From: Nocardia transvalensis NBRC 15921
GTDB taxonomy: Bacteria; Actinomycetota; Actinomycetes; Mycobacteriales; Mycobacteriaceae
Reading direction: 5' to 3'
Length of the DNA: 64,000 nt
NCBI RefSeq assembly: GCF_000308875.1
Contig: NZ_BAGL01000066.1
Location: 1-64,000, forward strand
Positions 8,630 to 17,233 of this stretch are shown here, piece after piece (positions within the stretch are counted from its first letter, which is position 1; each line of letters starts with the position of its first letter). Both the position numbers and the translations under genes were made by a program. The notes beneath the pieces are model-generated. The model searched no databases, was not told the origin of the DNA, and saw only the letters and a list, made by a program, of their open reading frames with translations.

Positions 8630-10179
8630 GTCCGTGGACGAACCACCGCCTCCGGCGGCGGGGCACGGTGGTCCTGCTCCTGGTGCTGGCGCTGGGCGCG
8701 TGCGCCCGGTCGGAACCGTCCGGACCGGAGACCGGCCTGGCGCGTTTCTACGACCAGAAGCTGTCGTTCGGGGCATGCGAGGGGTATGCCACGACCGCGG
8801 CGGACACTCGGGCGTTCGCGGGCGATCCGGGGTTCCGGTGCGCCCGCGTCGAGGTACCGCTGGACTACGACAACCCCGGCGGCCGGACCGCGAAGATCGC
8901 GCTGCTGAAGGTCCCCGCGCGCGGTGAGCGGATCGGATCGCTGCTGCTCAATCCGGGCGGGCCCGGCGGGCCGGGTATGAGTATGGCCGCGCTCGGGGCG
9001 AAGACCCTGGCGAACAGCGCGGTCACCGAGCGCTTCGATCTGATCGGATTCGACCCGCGCGGCGTCGGGGCCTCCACCCCGGCCGTCGACTGCTTCACCG
9101 ACGCGGACCTGGACCGCGGGAAGGCCGTCAGTTCCGTCACCGTCGGCGACGGGACGTGGACCGAGAAGGACACCCGGGGCCTGGCCGACCGCTGCGCCGC
9201 GGGGTCCGGCGGCCCGGATGTGCTGGCGCACCTCGGAACTCGCGACGCGGCACGCGATCTGGATATTCTGCGCGCGGTCCTGAGCGACGAGAAGCTGAGC
9301 TATTTCGGCCAGAGTTACGGCACCCGCCTGGGCGCGGTCTACGCCGAGATGTTCCCGCGCAATGTCCGGGCGATGGTGCTCGACGGCGGCATCGATCCGC
9401 ATACGGGCACCTCGGAGCGCCGCCTGTCGCAGTTCGCGAGCTTCCAGCGGTCCTTCGACACGATGGCCGCCGACTGCGCCACCCGGCCCGGCTGCCCGCT
9501 GGGCGCCGATCCGGCGAAGGCGACCGAGACCTTCCAGAACATCGTCCGGCCGCTGATCGACCATCCGGTCCCCGCGGGCGGCGGCCGGGAACTGGACTTC
9601 AACGGGGCCTGGGGCTCGGTGGGCGCCGGACTGTACGACGCGACGGCCTGGCCCGCGGTCACCAGGGGGATCGCCGAGGTCGCGGCCGGGCGCGGGGACA
9701 CCCTTCTCGCGCTGAGCGACGCGTTCGGCGGGCGCGACCCCGACGGCCACTGGAGCAATTTCGGCGAGGCCAACTACGCGATCAACTGCATGGACGAGGA
9801 CCGCCACACCCCCGAGCAGGAGAGCGATCTCAAGCGCCGGGTCCAGGAGGCGGCCCCCTACACCGACTCCGGTCGCGGCTTCGCGGGCGCGCGGGACGGC
9901 TGCGAGGCGTGGCCGGCCCGGCCGACCCTCGGCTACCCCTACGCCACCGGCATTCAGGGCTTGCCGCAGACCCTGACGATCTCCGTCACCGGCGACCCCG
10001 CCACCCCCTACCAGGGCGGTCTCAACCTGGCCCAGGCCCTGGGCGGCGCCGCGCTCGCCGTCGAGGGCGAACAGCACACCGTCGCCCTGGCGGGAAAGAG
10101 CGCATGCGTGAACGAAGCCGTCGCCGAATACCTTGTCGCGCTGAGGATTCCACCCGCGGGCGCACGCTGCACCCTCTGA
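8626..10179 (+). CDS. Secreted alpha/beta-hydrolase lipoprotein (TAP/SlpD-like peptidase)
   Basis: The 517-residue product begins with a lipoprotein signal (hydrophobic core, lipobox LGAC with Cys26). It continues with the tripeptidyl-aminopeptidase-type alpha/beta-hydrolase fold: oxyanion segment LLLNPGGPGGPG, DPRGVGAS, and nucleophile GQSYG (Ser230). The C-terminal part TISVTGDPATPY with GEQHTV supplies the catalytic Asp and His and matches the TAP-like C-terminal domain. Such enzymes cleave short peptides or esters outside the cell. It overlaps the merR gene by 4 bp, which suggests MerR-controlled expression. Substrate is not predictable. Confidence 0.9.
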   Translation: MSPWTNHRLRRRGTVVLLLVLALGACARSEPSGPETGLARFYDQKLSFGACEGYATTAADTRAFAGDPGFRCARVEVPLDYDNPGGRTAKIALLKVPARGERIGSLLLNPGGPGGPGMSMAALGAKTLANSAVTERFDLIGFDPRGVGASTPAVDCFTDADLDRGKAVSSVTVGDGTWTEKDTRGLADRCAAGSGGPDVLAHLGTRDAARDLDILRAVLSDEKLSYFGQSYGTRLGAVYAEMFPRNVRAMVLDGGIDPHTGTSERRLSQFASFQRSFDTMAADCATRPGCPLGADPAKATETFQNIVRPLIDHPVPAGGGRELDFNGAWGSVGAGLYDATAWPAVTRGIAEVAAGRGDTLLALSDAFGGRDPDGHWSNFGEANYAINCMDEDRHTPEQESDLKRRVQEAAPYTDSGRGFAGARDGCEAWPARPTLGYPYATGIQGLPQTLTISVTGDPATPYQGGLNLAQALGGAALAVEGEQHTVALAGKSACVNEAVAEYLVALRIPPAGARCTL

Positions 10180-10333
10180 CCGCAGAACTCCGCGCCGCCC
10201 AGCACCCCCGACCGCCGGATTCAGCCCGCTGAGCACCCGCTGCACCCCAGGGGATGGCCGGACTCCGCCACCTCTCACGCGCTGCATCCTCGGCGGCCGA
10301 ACTCCGCCCAGCACCCGCTGCACCCCGAGACGG

Positions 10334-10378
10334 CACCCGCACGGCCGGTGTCCGCTGCGGACACCGGCCGTGCGGGTG
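10334..10378. terminator. Terminator hairpin between convergent genes
   Basis: A perfect 20-bp inverted repeat (10334-10353 and 10359-10378) with loop GCTGC sits 2 bp after the stop of the PDZ protease gene on the minus strand and 155 bp after the hydrolase gene. No T-run is present. The preceding ~140 bp carry degenerate copies of CACCCGCTGCACCCC. Confidence 0.7.
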
Positions 10379-10380
10379 GG

Positions 10381-11418
10381 TCAGCCGCAGGTGGGGGCGT
10401 CGTCGCGGCCGGCGGTGATGCTGTCGAGGGACTGGACCGCGGTGGTGAGGGTGTCGACCTTGACCAGCTTCAGGCCGTCGGGGATGCGCTGGCGGGCCTC
10501 GTTGCAGTTGTCGGCGGGGACGAGGAAGGTCTCGGCGCCGGCCTCGCGCGCGGCGATCATCTTGTACTGGATGCCGCCGATCGGGCCCACCTTGCCGGCC
10601 GGATCGATCGTGCCGGTTCCGGCGATGAACTTGCCGCCGTTGAGCTTTCCGGGGCTGAGCTTGTCGATCAGGGCCAGGCTGAACATGAGGCCCGCGGACG
10701 GCCCGCCGATATCGGCCAGGTTGAAGGTGACGTCCAGCGGGCCCTGCGGGACCTCCTCCGGCGTCACGCCGAGGTAGCCCTTCGACTTGTCGTCGGGCCG
10801 GGCGCCGAGCTTCACCTCGATGGTCTGTTCGGTCCCGTCGCGGCGCACCACGATCGGCAGGACGGTATCGGGCTTGGCCGCCGTCACGGCCTCGACGACC
10901 TCCTTGGAGGTGCCGACCGGTTTGCCGGCGACGCTCACCAGCACGTCGCCCTTGCGCAGCACCCCGTTGGCCGGGCCGTCCTCGGCGACGACGCGCAGCT
11001 TCACCGTCGTCGGGTACTTCAGGTAGTGCAGCGCGGCCAGTTCGGCGTTGTTCTCGGAATCCTTGAAATCCTGCTGGTTGGACTTGTCGATTTGATCACG
11101 CGGCACGCCCGGCGGATAGACCTCCGCGCGCGGCACCAACCCGTAGCGCCCGTCCGCCCAGAGCGCGAACGCCTCGAAGATATTCAGCCCGTCGCGAACG
11201 GAGACCGTGGTCATGTTGAGGTTGCCGGACGTCGGATCGACGGGTGCGCCCTGCACGTCGACGACCTGTTTACCTTCGACATCACCCAGCGTATTGAAGG
11301 TGGGACCGGGGCCGAGCGCCACGAACGGCACCGTGACGGCACTGCCTACGACACCGAGTACGAGGACGGGGATCAGGGCGGCCAGCAGCGTGAGGATCCG
11401 TCGATTCACCCGGCCCAC
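10381..11418 (-). CDS. PDZ domain-containing Lon-type serine protease (YlbL-like)
   Basis: A 345-residue protein anchored by one N-terminal membrane helix (residues 7-31). A PDZ domain lies at roughly 130-215 (AEDGPANGVLRKGDVLVSVAGKPV). A C-terminal Lon protease (S16) domain follows, with the catalytic dyad Ser241 in GGPSAGL and Lys286 in GIQYKM, the right spacing for the family. It corresponds to Rv3194c and to Bacillus YlbL. It should act outside the membrane on unknown proteins. The gene is divergent from the metalloprotease-like gene, with only 41 bp between the starts. Confidence 0.92.
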   Translation of the reverse strand: MGRVNRRILTLLAALIPVLVLGVVGSAVTVPFVALGPGPTFNTLGDVEGKQVVDVQGAPVDPTSGNLNMTTVSVRDGLNIFEAFALWADGRYGLVPRAEVYPPGVPRDQIDKSNQQDFKDSENNAELAALHYLKYPTTVKLRVVAEDGPANGVLRKGDVLVSVAGKPVGTSKEVVEAVTAAKPDTVLPIVVRRDGTEQTIEVKLGARPDDKSKGYLGVTPEEVPQGPLDVTFNLADIGGPSAGLMFSLALIDKLSPGKLNGGKFIAGTGTIDPAGKVGPIGGIQYKMIAAREAGAETFLVPADNCNEARQRIPDGLKLVKVDTLTTAVQSLDSITAGRDDAPTCG

Positions 11419-11459
11419 AGTAGCGGCTCGCCCGTGGCCACCCGCGTAACGTTAGGGAT

Positions 11460-12872
11460 ATGAGCGACGTGCCATTCGGATTCTCCAACCGTGATGACGA
11501 TCCCGACCGCGACAAGCGGGGCGATCAGTCCGGTCCCGGCGCGAACAACCCGTTCGGAATCGGGGGTCCGGGTGGGGGCGGATTCGATCCGTCGCAACTC
11601 GGGCAGATGCTGACCTCGCTGGGGCAGATGTTCTCCACCATCGGTCAGCCCGGCGAGCAGTCGGGCGGGCCGGTCAACTACGACATCGCCAAGCGGCTGG
11701 CCCGCCAGCAGCTGGGCTCGACCGTCGAGCCGGTGTCCGCGAGCACCCAGCGCGCGGTCGCCGACGCGGCCCATCTGGCCGAGCTGTGGCTGGACGCGGT
11801 CACCACCCTGCCCGCGGGCGCGACCAAGACGGTCGCGTGGACCCCCAACGACTGGATCGAGGAGACGCTGCCCACGTGGCGGCGGCTGTGCGATCCGGTG
11901 GCGCAGCAGGTGTCGGGCATGTGGACGGCGACCCTGCCGGAGGAGGCGAAGGAGTTCGCCGCGCCGATGATCGGCATGCTGGGGCAGATGGGCGGGCTGG
12001 CCTTCGGGTCGCAGCTCGGCCAGGCCCTGGGCCAGCTGGCCAAGGAGGTGCTGACCTCCACCGATATCGGCCTGCCGCTGGGCCCGGACGGCACCGCGGC
12101 GCTGCTGCCGGCCGCCGTCACCGAGTTCAGCGAGGGTCTGGAGCGTCCGGAGAGCGAGATCCTGGTCTTCCTGGCCGCCCGCGAGGCCGCGCATCAGCGG
12201 CTGTTCGCGCACGTGCCGTGGCTGCGCCAGCAGGTGCTGGGCGCGGTCGAGGATTACGCGCGCGGCATCCGGATGGACTTCTCGGCGATCGAGGAGGCCG
12301 CGCAGAACATCGATCCGATGTCGCTGACCGATCCGTCCAAGCTGGAGGAGTTGCTCTCCCAGGGCACATTCGAACCGCAGACGACCCCGGAACAGAAGGC
12401 CGCGCTGGAGCGGCTGGAGACGCTGCTGGCCCTGATCGAGGGCTGGGTGCAGGTCGTGGTCACCGAGGCCGTCGGCGACCGGCTGCCCGGCGCCGGCGCG
12501 CTGGCCGAGACCCTGCGCCGCCGCCGCGCCACCGGCGGCCCCGCCGAGCAGACCTTCGCCACCCTGGTCGGCCTGGAACTGCGTCCCCGCAAGCTGCGCG
12601 AGGCCGCCGACCTGTGGCAGCGCCTCACCGCCGACGCCGGCATGCAGTCCCGCGACGCCATCTGGGCCCACCCGGACCTGCTCCCCAGCTCCGAGGACCT
12701 GGACAACCCGGCCGGCTTCATCGACACCGTCATCGGCGGCGGCACCAGCGCCTTCGACGACCCCCTCGCCCAACTCGCCGAATTCGAGGCCCGCGAGAAG
12801 GAGCGGAAGGAAGGCGGCGAGGCGAAGGACACGGAGAAGCCGGACGACGACTCCGGCGACACCCCCACCTGA
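11460..12872 (+). CDS. Putative zinc-dependent metalloprotease family protein (DUF2342)
   Basis: A 470-residue protein corresponding to Rv3195, of a family annotated from its fold as zincin-like hydrolase. The N-terminal 60 residues are Gly/Gln-rich and probably disordered (NPFGIGGPGGGGFD). The core carries the family motif FLAAREAAHQRLF near residue 240 in place of a classical HExxH, plus LLALIEGWVQVV near 320. The tail is Lys/Glu-rich. Proteolytic activity has not, to my knowledge, been settled for this family. The ATG is immediately followed by the typical MSDVPFGFS start. A tandem repeat array follows the stop. Confidence 0.85.
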   Translation: MSDVPFGFSNRDDDPDRDKRGDQSGPGANNPFGIGGPGGGGFDPSQLGQMLTSLGQMFSTIGQPGEQSGGPVNYDIAKRLARQQLGSTVEPVSASTQRAVADAAHLAELWLDAVTTLPAGATKTVAWTPNDWIEETLPTWRRLCDPVAQQVSGMWTATLPEEAKEFAAPMIGMLGQMGGLAFGSQLGQALGQLAKEVLTSTDIGLPLGPDGTAALLPAAVTEFSEGLERPESEILVFLAAREAAHQRLFAHVPWLRQQVLGAVEDYARGIRMDFSAIEEAAQNIDPMSLTDPSKLEELLSQGTFEPQTTPEQKAALERLETLLALIEGWVQVVVTEAVGDRLPGAGALAETLRRRRATGGPAEQTFATLVGLELRPRKLREAADLWQRLTADAGMQSRDAIWAHPDLLPSSEDLDNPAGFIDTVIGGGTSAFDDPLAQLAEFEAREKERKEGGEAKDTEKPDDDSGDTPT

Positions 12873-12892
12873 CCACCGCCGCGCCGCCCCAA

Positions 12893-13020
12893 CCGTTTCC
12901 GGCGCACCCCCACCCCACCGTTTCCGGCACACGCCCACCCCACCGTTTCCGGCACACCCCACCCCACCGTTTCCGGCACACCCCACCCCACGGTTTCCGG
13001 CACGCTTTTGGCCGGAAACC
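12893..13020. repeat. Tandem half-arm array ending in a dispersed hairpin (copy A)
   Basis: Five units beginning CCGTTTCCGGC or CGGTTTCCGGC start at 12893, 12918, 12943, 12967 and 12991 (period 24-25 bp). Only the last unit runs into a full hairpin: arms GGTTTCCGGC (12992-13001) and GCCGGAAACC (13011-13020) with loop ACGCTTTTG. The array lies between two convergent genes, 16 bp from the stop of the LLM oxidoreductase gene. Confidence 0.9.
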
Positions 13021-13036
13021 ACGCCGCTCAGTCCCC

Positions 13037-13909
13037 CTACGACAGCAGCACCTCCGCCAGGCGACGCCACCGCGGCACCGCCGACTCTCCCGGCGCGACG
13101 CCGATGACCTGCACCGCGACGTGGTCGGCGCCGGCGGCGACGTGGGCGCGCAGGCGGTCGGCGATGTCGGCGGGCTCACCCCAGAACACCAGGTCGTCGA
13201 CGAGACGGTCGCTCCCGCCGCCCGAGGTGTCCTGTTCCGAGTAGCCGAGGCGGTGGAACTTGGCGAGGTTGTACGGGGTGGTCAGGTACGGGACGAGGTG
13301 GGCGCGCGCGATCTCGCGGGCCCGGTCGGGATCCGTCTCGAACAGCACCGCGTGTTCGACGCCGAGGAAAGTGCCGGGGCCCAGTATCTCTCGCGCCTGG
13401 GCGGTGTGGTCCACGGTCACGTGATAGGTGTGCGCCCCGGCCGCGCGGTCGCGGGCCAGCTCCAGCATCCGGGGGCCGTAGGCGGCCAGGATGCGGCGGA
13501 TCGGGCGCGGGTCGTCCTGCTCCCGCGCGAGCCGGTCCAGATCGTCGAGGTACCGGTTCATGGCGGCCAGCGGCGTGACGCCCGGCAACCCCTGCCCGAC
13601 GCCCAGGCCGAGGATGTGCCGGTCCGGATACGCGTCCGCCAGCAGCCGCGCGGCCCCGTACGTGGCCAGCGGCTCGCGCGGCGCGAGTTGCGCGATGGCG
13701 TTCACCACGGGCAGCCGCTCGGTGACCGACAGTAGGTAGCCGGCATGCGAAAGCGCCTCGCGCCCACCGACTTCCGGAAACCAGAACGCCCCCCAGCCTT
13801 GCTCCTCGACCGCGCGGATCGACTCGCGCAGCCCGGCCGCGGGCAGATGTTCGAAGTCGAAGGTGTAGATCCCGAAGGTCCCGATGTCGAGGCCGTCGAT
13901 GGTGCCCAT
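13037..13909 (-). CDS. LLM class (F420-dependent type) oxidoreductase
   Basis: A 290-residue luciferase-like monooxygenase fold protein. It reads GTFGIYTFDFEHLP, then AVEEQGWGAFWFPEVGGREA, then HILGLGVGQG, which are the features of F420-dependent oxidoreductases of the TIGR03620 type. Actinobacterial members reduce or oxidise small molecules with coenzyme F420 rather than FMN. The start at 13909 has AGGGAG 7 bp ahead; the longest frame adds 50 residues that do not fit the family. A palindrome 45-64 bp upstream suggests regulated expression. Substrate unknown. Confidence 0.88.
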   Translation of the reverse strand: MGTIDGLDIGTFGIYTFDFEHLPAAGLRESIRAVEEQGWGAFWFPEVGGREALSHAGYLLSVTERLPVVNAIAQLAPREPLATYGAARLLADAYPDRHILGLGVGQGLPGVTPLAAMNRYLDDLDRLAREQDDPRPIRRILAAYGPRMLELARDRAAGAHTYHVTVDHTAQAREILGPGTFLGVEHAVLFETDPDRAREIARAHLVPYLTTPYNLAKFHRLGYSEQDTSGGGSDRLVDDLVFWGEPADIADRLRAHVAAGADHVAVQVIGVAPGESAVPRWRRLAEVLLS

Positions 13910-13953
13910 GGCAGATCTCCCTGTATCGGTCACGCCGCACGTGACGCATCGTC

Positions 13954-13973
13954 GTATCGAAGAATTACGATAC
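13954..13973. promoter_or_regulatory. Candidate operator upstream of the LLM oxidoreductase
   Basis: Arms GTATCG and CGATAC are separated by 8 bp in an AT-rich patch, 45 bp before the start codon. A further GTATCG occurs at 13923-13928. The half-sites differ from those at the ArsR promoter (14434-14453), so another repressor is likely. Confidence 0.4.
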
Positions 13974-14050
13974 AACAAACATCGCAGATCTTCGATCTGT
14001 TCCGGCCCGATGCCCCGCACGCCCACCGAATCCCGGCACGCCCACCACAT

Positions 14051-14073
14051 TTCCGGCACGCTTTTGGCCGGAA
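14051..14073. repeat. Dispersed hairpin element (copy B)
   Basis: Arms TTCCGGC (14051-14057) and GCCGGAA (14067-14073) with loop ACGCTTTTG. It lies 3 bp after the stop of the ArsR gene. Two imperfect half-arms with CACGCCCACC spacing precede it at 14026-14050. Confidence 0.85.
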
Positions 14074-14076
14074 TCC

Positions 14077-14409
14077 CTACAACACCCGCCCCAACTCAGC
14101 CACCAACTCCGCGATCCGCCCCTCGTCCCGCCGATAGTGGGTCCACTTCCCCACCCGCGTCGACCGCACCAGCCCCGCCCGCTCGAGCTCGGCCATATAC
14201 GCCGACACCGTCGACTGCGCGAGCCCCACCTTCTCCTGGATATGGCTCACACAGACGCCGACCTCGGTCATATCGACGATGGCGCGCTCCACCGGGAAGT
14301 GCCGCTCCGGATCGCGTAGCCAGGCGAGAAGTTGCAGCCGCAGCGGATTCGCCAGCGCGCGCAGGGCCCGGACGAGATCCGGATCGGGCGCGTCCGGAGT
14401 CTCTGGCAT
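14077..14409 (-). CDS. ArsR family transcriptional regulator
   Basis: The 110-residue winged-helix protein shows ALANPLRLQLLAWLR, a recognition helix VCVSHIQEKVGLAQSTVSAYMAELE and wing LVRSTRVGKWTHYRRDE. It lacks the ELCVC metal-binding motif of ArsR/SmtB metal sensors, although one Cys (VGVCV) is present, so the signal may not be a metal. The start at 14409 is chosen because an alternative ATG at 14439 would lie inside the palindromic operator 14434-14453; neither has a clear ribosome binding site. The gene is divergent from the sigma factor gene. Confidence 0.85.
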   Translation of the reverse strand: MPETPDAPDPDLVRALRALANPLRLQLLAWLRDPERHFPVERAIVDMTEVGVCVSHIQEKVGLAQSTVSAYMAELERAGLVRSTRVGKWTHYRRDEGRIAELVAELGRVL

Positions 14410-14433
14410 GCGCCCAGAATACCGTCCGGATAC

Positions 14434-14453
14434 CGACATTTCGAAGGATGTCG
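14434..14453. promoter_or_regulatory. Candidate ArsR operator between arsR and the sigma factor gene
   Basis: A 20-bp interrupted palindrome with arms CGACAT and ATGTCG around TTCGAAGG, whose centre TTCGAA is itself symmetric. It lies 25 bp upstream of the arsR ATG and 165 bp upstream of the sigma factor GTG. Symmetric sites of this size beside the gene are typical for ArsR autoregulation. Confidence 0.55.
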
Positions 14454-14617
14454 ATGCGAGGCCGGTCGGCCGCCCGCTCCCCCGGGCCTCGGAATCGAGC
14501 CCTGATCAAGGAGATTCGCGCCGGTAGGATGGATGCACACAGCCGCTACGTCGGCTCCACACATCCGGCCGCCCGCACCGAACAGCCCACCCGCCGCACC
14601 TGCATACGGAGGCCTTC

Positions 14618-15571
14618 GTGACCTTTCGCCCCACCACCGACCGACCGGCCACCGTCAGCACCGATCCGATCCGGGACTACCTGCACCGCATCGGCCGCAC
14701 CGCACTGCTCACCGCCGAGCAGGAGTACGAACTCGGCGAGCGCATGGCGGCGGGCCAGGATGCCGAGCAGCGCCTGGCAGCGGCCGAGGCGGAGGGCACG
14801 ACACTCACCACGGCCGAGCGCCGCGAACTGACCCGCGCCGTCCGGTCCGGACGCACCGCGAAGAACCACATGATCGAGGCCAATCTGCGGCTGGTGGTCT
14901 CGATCGCCAAGCGCTATCCGGCGCCCGCCGGCATGTCGCTGCTGGACCTGGTCCAGGAGGGCACGCTGGGCCTGATCCGGGCGGTGGAGAAGTTCGACCA
15001 CCGGCGCGGGCTGAAGTTCTCCACCTACGCGACGTGGTGGATCAAGCAGGCCGTCGGCCGCGCGATCGACGACAAGAGCCGCGCGATTCGCCTGCCCGCG
15101 CACGTGGCGGAGGTCCTGCACCGGATCACCCGCGCCCAGCGCACCCTCGACCAGCAGCTCGGGCGGCAGGCCACCGATGACGAGCTGGCCGCCGAACTGG
15201 ACCTGCCCGCCGCCAAGGTGCGCGAGGTGCTGCGTCATGCGCGCGAGCCGATCTCCCTGCACCTACAGGTCGGCGACGACGACACCGAACTCGGCGCGCT
15301 GATCGCCGACGAGTCGCCCGATCCGGCCGATACGGTCGCCGCCTCCCTCACCCGGGGCCGGCTCGCCGATGTGCTGGCCACCCTGGCCGAACGCGAGGCG
15401 CAGGTACTCGTGCTGCGCTACGGGCTCGACGGCACCGAACCGCGCACCCTCGAACAGGTCGGCCGCCTACTGGGCGTCTCCCGCGAGCGCATCCGCCAGA
15501 TCGAGGCCAAGAGCATGACCAAACTCCGCAAACCCGCCAGTACACGGGTCCTGGACGGCCTGCTCGGCTGA
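14618..15571 (+). CDS. Sigma-70 family RNA polymerase sigma factor (group 2, SigB-like)
   Basis: A 317-residue primary-like sigma factor without the long acidic N-terminal domain of SigA. Region 1.2 reads DPIRDYLHRIGRTALLTAEQE. Region 2 reads ANLRLVVSIAKRY, DLVQEGTLGLIRAVEKFD and KFSTYATWWIKQAV. Region 3 and region 4 (TLEQVGRLLGVSRERIRQIE, residues ~280-300) follow. Group 2 sigmas direct stress or stationary-phase transcription and are not essential. The GTG start has ACGGAGG 6 bp ahead. Its last codons are tandemly duplicated beyond the stop (15545-15692). Confidence 0.93.
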   Translation: MTFRPTTDRPATVSTDPIRDYLHRIGRTALLTAEQEYELGERMAAGQDAEQRLAAAEAEGTTLTTAERRELTRAVRSGRTAKNHMIEANLRLVVSIAKRYPAPAGMSLLDLVQEGTLGLIRAVEKFDHRRGLKFSTYATWWIKQAVGRAIDDKSRAIRLPAHVAEVLHRITRAQRTLDQQLGRQATDDELAAELDLPAAKVREVLRHAREPISLHLQVGDDDTELGALIADESPDPADTVAASLTRGRLADVLATLAEREAQVLVLRYGLDGTEPRTLEQVGRLLGVSRERIRQIEAKSMTKLRKPASTRVLDGLLG

Positions 15572-15692
15572 GGTCGCGTCCCGGACGGCCTGCTCGGCTG
15601 AGGTCGCGTCCCGGACGGCCTGCTCGGCTGAGGGTCGGGTCCCGGACGGTCTCCTCGGCTGAGGTCGGGTCCTGGACGGCCTGCTCGGCTGA
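15545..15692 (+). repeat. Five-copy tandem duplication of the sigma factor 3' end
   Basis: The end of the sigma gene, encoding VLDGLLG plus the stop, is repeated about every 30-31 bp. Copies end in GCTCGGCTGA near 15571, 15601, 15631, 15662 (as CCTCGGCTGA) and 15692. The first copy is inside the CDS, the other four are behind the stop and before the stop of the convergent MaoC gene. Confidence 0.9.
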
Positions 15693-15696
15693 CCGC

Positions 15697-16722
15697 TCAG
15701 GCGAAGCGCGCCTCGGCCGTGGCGTATCCGAAGAGCTTGCGGCCCTTGGCGATTGCCTCGATGCCGATGGTGGCCGTTCGCCGGATCGGGTTCAGCCAGG
15801 TGACGCGACCGCGGAATTCGATCGGGACGGGCTCGCCGGTGCCGATCGGCAGGTAGTGCATCTTGGGCGCGTACTGCACGCGGTACTTCGATACGGCCGT
15901 CGGATCGCCGAGCCACGACGAGAGGTACCCGGCGGCCAGGCCGAGGCTGAGCATGCCCGGCGTCACGGCGCCCGGTGAGGTCGTGGGCACGCGGTCGTCG
16001 GGCCCGAGCCGCCCCAGCGTGCCCACCACGCTGGCGTGATGCATGACGTCCGCGGGGGCGAGCGTGTGGCGCCGGACCGGTAGCTCGAATCCGGCGCTCA
16101 GCTCGGAGAACTCGACGACCGGCCGCGGTCCCCGGGTCGCGGCGGCGTCCCGGCGGCGGGCGGGCGCCGATTCGCCGAGGACGGAGAGGCGCGGCCGGTG
16201 CCGGGTCGGCACCAGCTCGAGCCCCCGCTCGTACCCGCTCGGCCCGGTGCGGTGCGGCGGGACCCGCTGGGTGTGCACCAGCAGCGTGGACGAGCCGACG
16301 GCGACGACCTGCGCGTGGCGATCGCGCAGCGTGGTCACCATCGACACGATGTCGTAGTCGCGATAGTGCCGGAACGACTCGAAGTGGACATCGCATCCCA
16401 CCCGGTCGCCGGCCAGCAGCGGGCGCGCGAGATCGAGGGACCGGTCGGCGTGCAGGATGCGGCCGATGTGGAAGCCGGGCACCAGCGCCGCCAGCGTCTC
16501 CTCCTCGGCCCGCATCCACACCATGGTGGCGAAGGTCGGCGGCGCCACCAGCGCGCCGAATCCGCGGACGGCGGCGGCATCCGCGTCGAGGTGGATGCGA
16601 TCGCTGTTGCCGACCGCCAGCGCGTACTCGCGGATGTGGTCGGCGTCCACCGCGAAGGTGTTGCGCGACCACAGTCGTTCGTCGGCAGCCACGTGCGGGA
16701 CGTCGACGGATGCGCTTCCCAT
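15697..16722 (-). CDS. Double-hotdog MaoC-like hydroxyacyl dehydratase
   Basis: A 341-residue protein with two hotdog halves. The first (about 10-150) carries the FAS1-type dehydratase segment ALAVGNSDRIHLDADAA and a PPTFATMVW loop. The second (about 190-340) has TLAPADVMHHASVV and the MaoC-like GAVTPGMLSLGLAAGYLSSWLGD stretch. Enzymes of this kind hydrate or dehydrate (3R)-hydroxyacyl or steroid-CoA thioesters. The start at 16722 has AAGGAG 7 bp ahead; a 21-residue longer frame exists. The gene stands alone, so the pathway is open. Confidence 0.85.
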   Translation of the reverse strand: MGSASVDVPHVAADERLWSRNTFAVDADHIREYALAVGNSDRIHLDADAAAVRGFGALVAPPTFATMVWMRAEEETLAALVPGFHIGRILHADRSLDLARPLLAGDRVGCDVHFESFRHYRDYDIVSMVTTLRDRHAQVVAVGSSTLLVHTQRVPPHRTGPSGYERGLELVPTRHRPRLSVLGESAPARRRDAAATRGPRPVVEFSELSAGFELPVRRHTLAPADVMHHASVVGTLGRLGPDDRVPTTSPGAVTPGMLSLGLAAGYLSSWLGDPTAVSKYRVQYAPKMHYLPIGTGEPVPIEFRGRVTWLNPIRRTATIGIEAIAKGRKLFGYATAEARFA

Positions 16723-17233
16723 AGTGCTCCTTTGCAGCGTATCCGGGGCCGGGCCGTTCGGGGCGAGGTCCATATCACCGAACACCCATTGTTTTCCCGT
16801 CGAGCCGCGAATTTCACCACTCGCGGTAGGGGTCTGGAGAACTCACCGCATTCCGGGCGATCGGGTTGTGACTCCCCCTGCCCCGCCGCCACCGCCGACT
16901 GTGAAAGGTCTCCGTCCAGGGCCGATGGGGCGCGCTGTCTCAGCCGGTCCGTGTGCGCGAGGCGATTTCGCGGCCCGGAATGTCCGGAAAGGCGGAATCC
17001 TTTGGTAGCTGGGAGGTTCCGTGAAGATCGTTTTCCACAGGCGCGGGACGAACCTTGGGAGAAACACCCCCGCTGGGGATGAATTCGGCGGCAGGCTGCG
17101 GAGAGGACACCGGCGAGCGGGGCGCGGACACCCCCGTGTCCTGGCCGATCATCCTGTTGATGACCCCCGAATTCTGTGGATAACCAGCGATTTCGGGCGA
17201 TCTCACAGCGCCCGGTGTGCGAATACTGTGGAT
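16723..17233. other. Intergenic region, no gene recognised
   Basis: 511 bp between divergent genes. A GTG at 17021 with a GGGAGG ribosome binding site opens a frame that runs into the next gene, but the extra 71 residues are Arg/Gly-rich and do not look like the family N-terminus. TACTGT at 17224-17229, 5 bp before the ATG of the next gene, could be a -10 box of a leaderless or near-leaderless transcript. Confidence 0.5.

Noticed and set aside
12893..13020. CRISPR-like appearance of regularly spaced repeats
   Set aside because: Units are nearly identical over their whole length with no unique spacers, and no cas gene is near. It is a tandem array.
17021..17233. N-terminal extension of the TOMM/E1-like protein from a GTG with good ribosome binding site
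   Set aside because: The added 71 residues are Arg/Gly/His-rich without family similarity, and the 17234 start gives the usual length.
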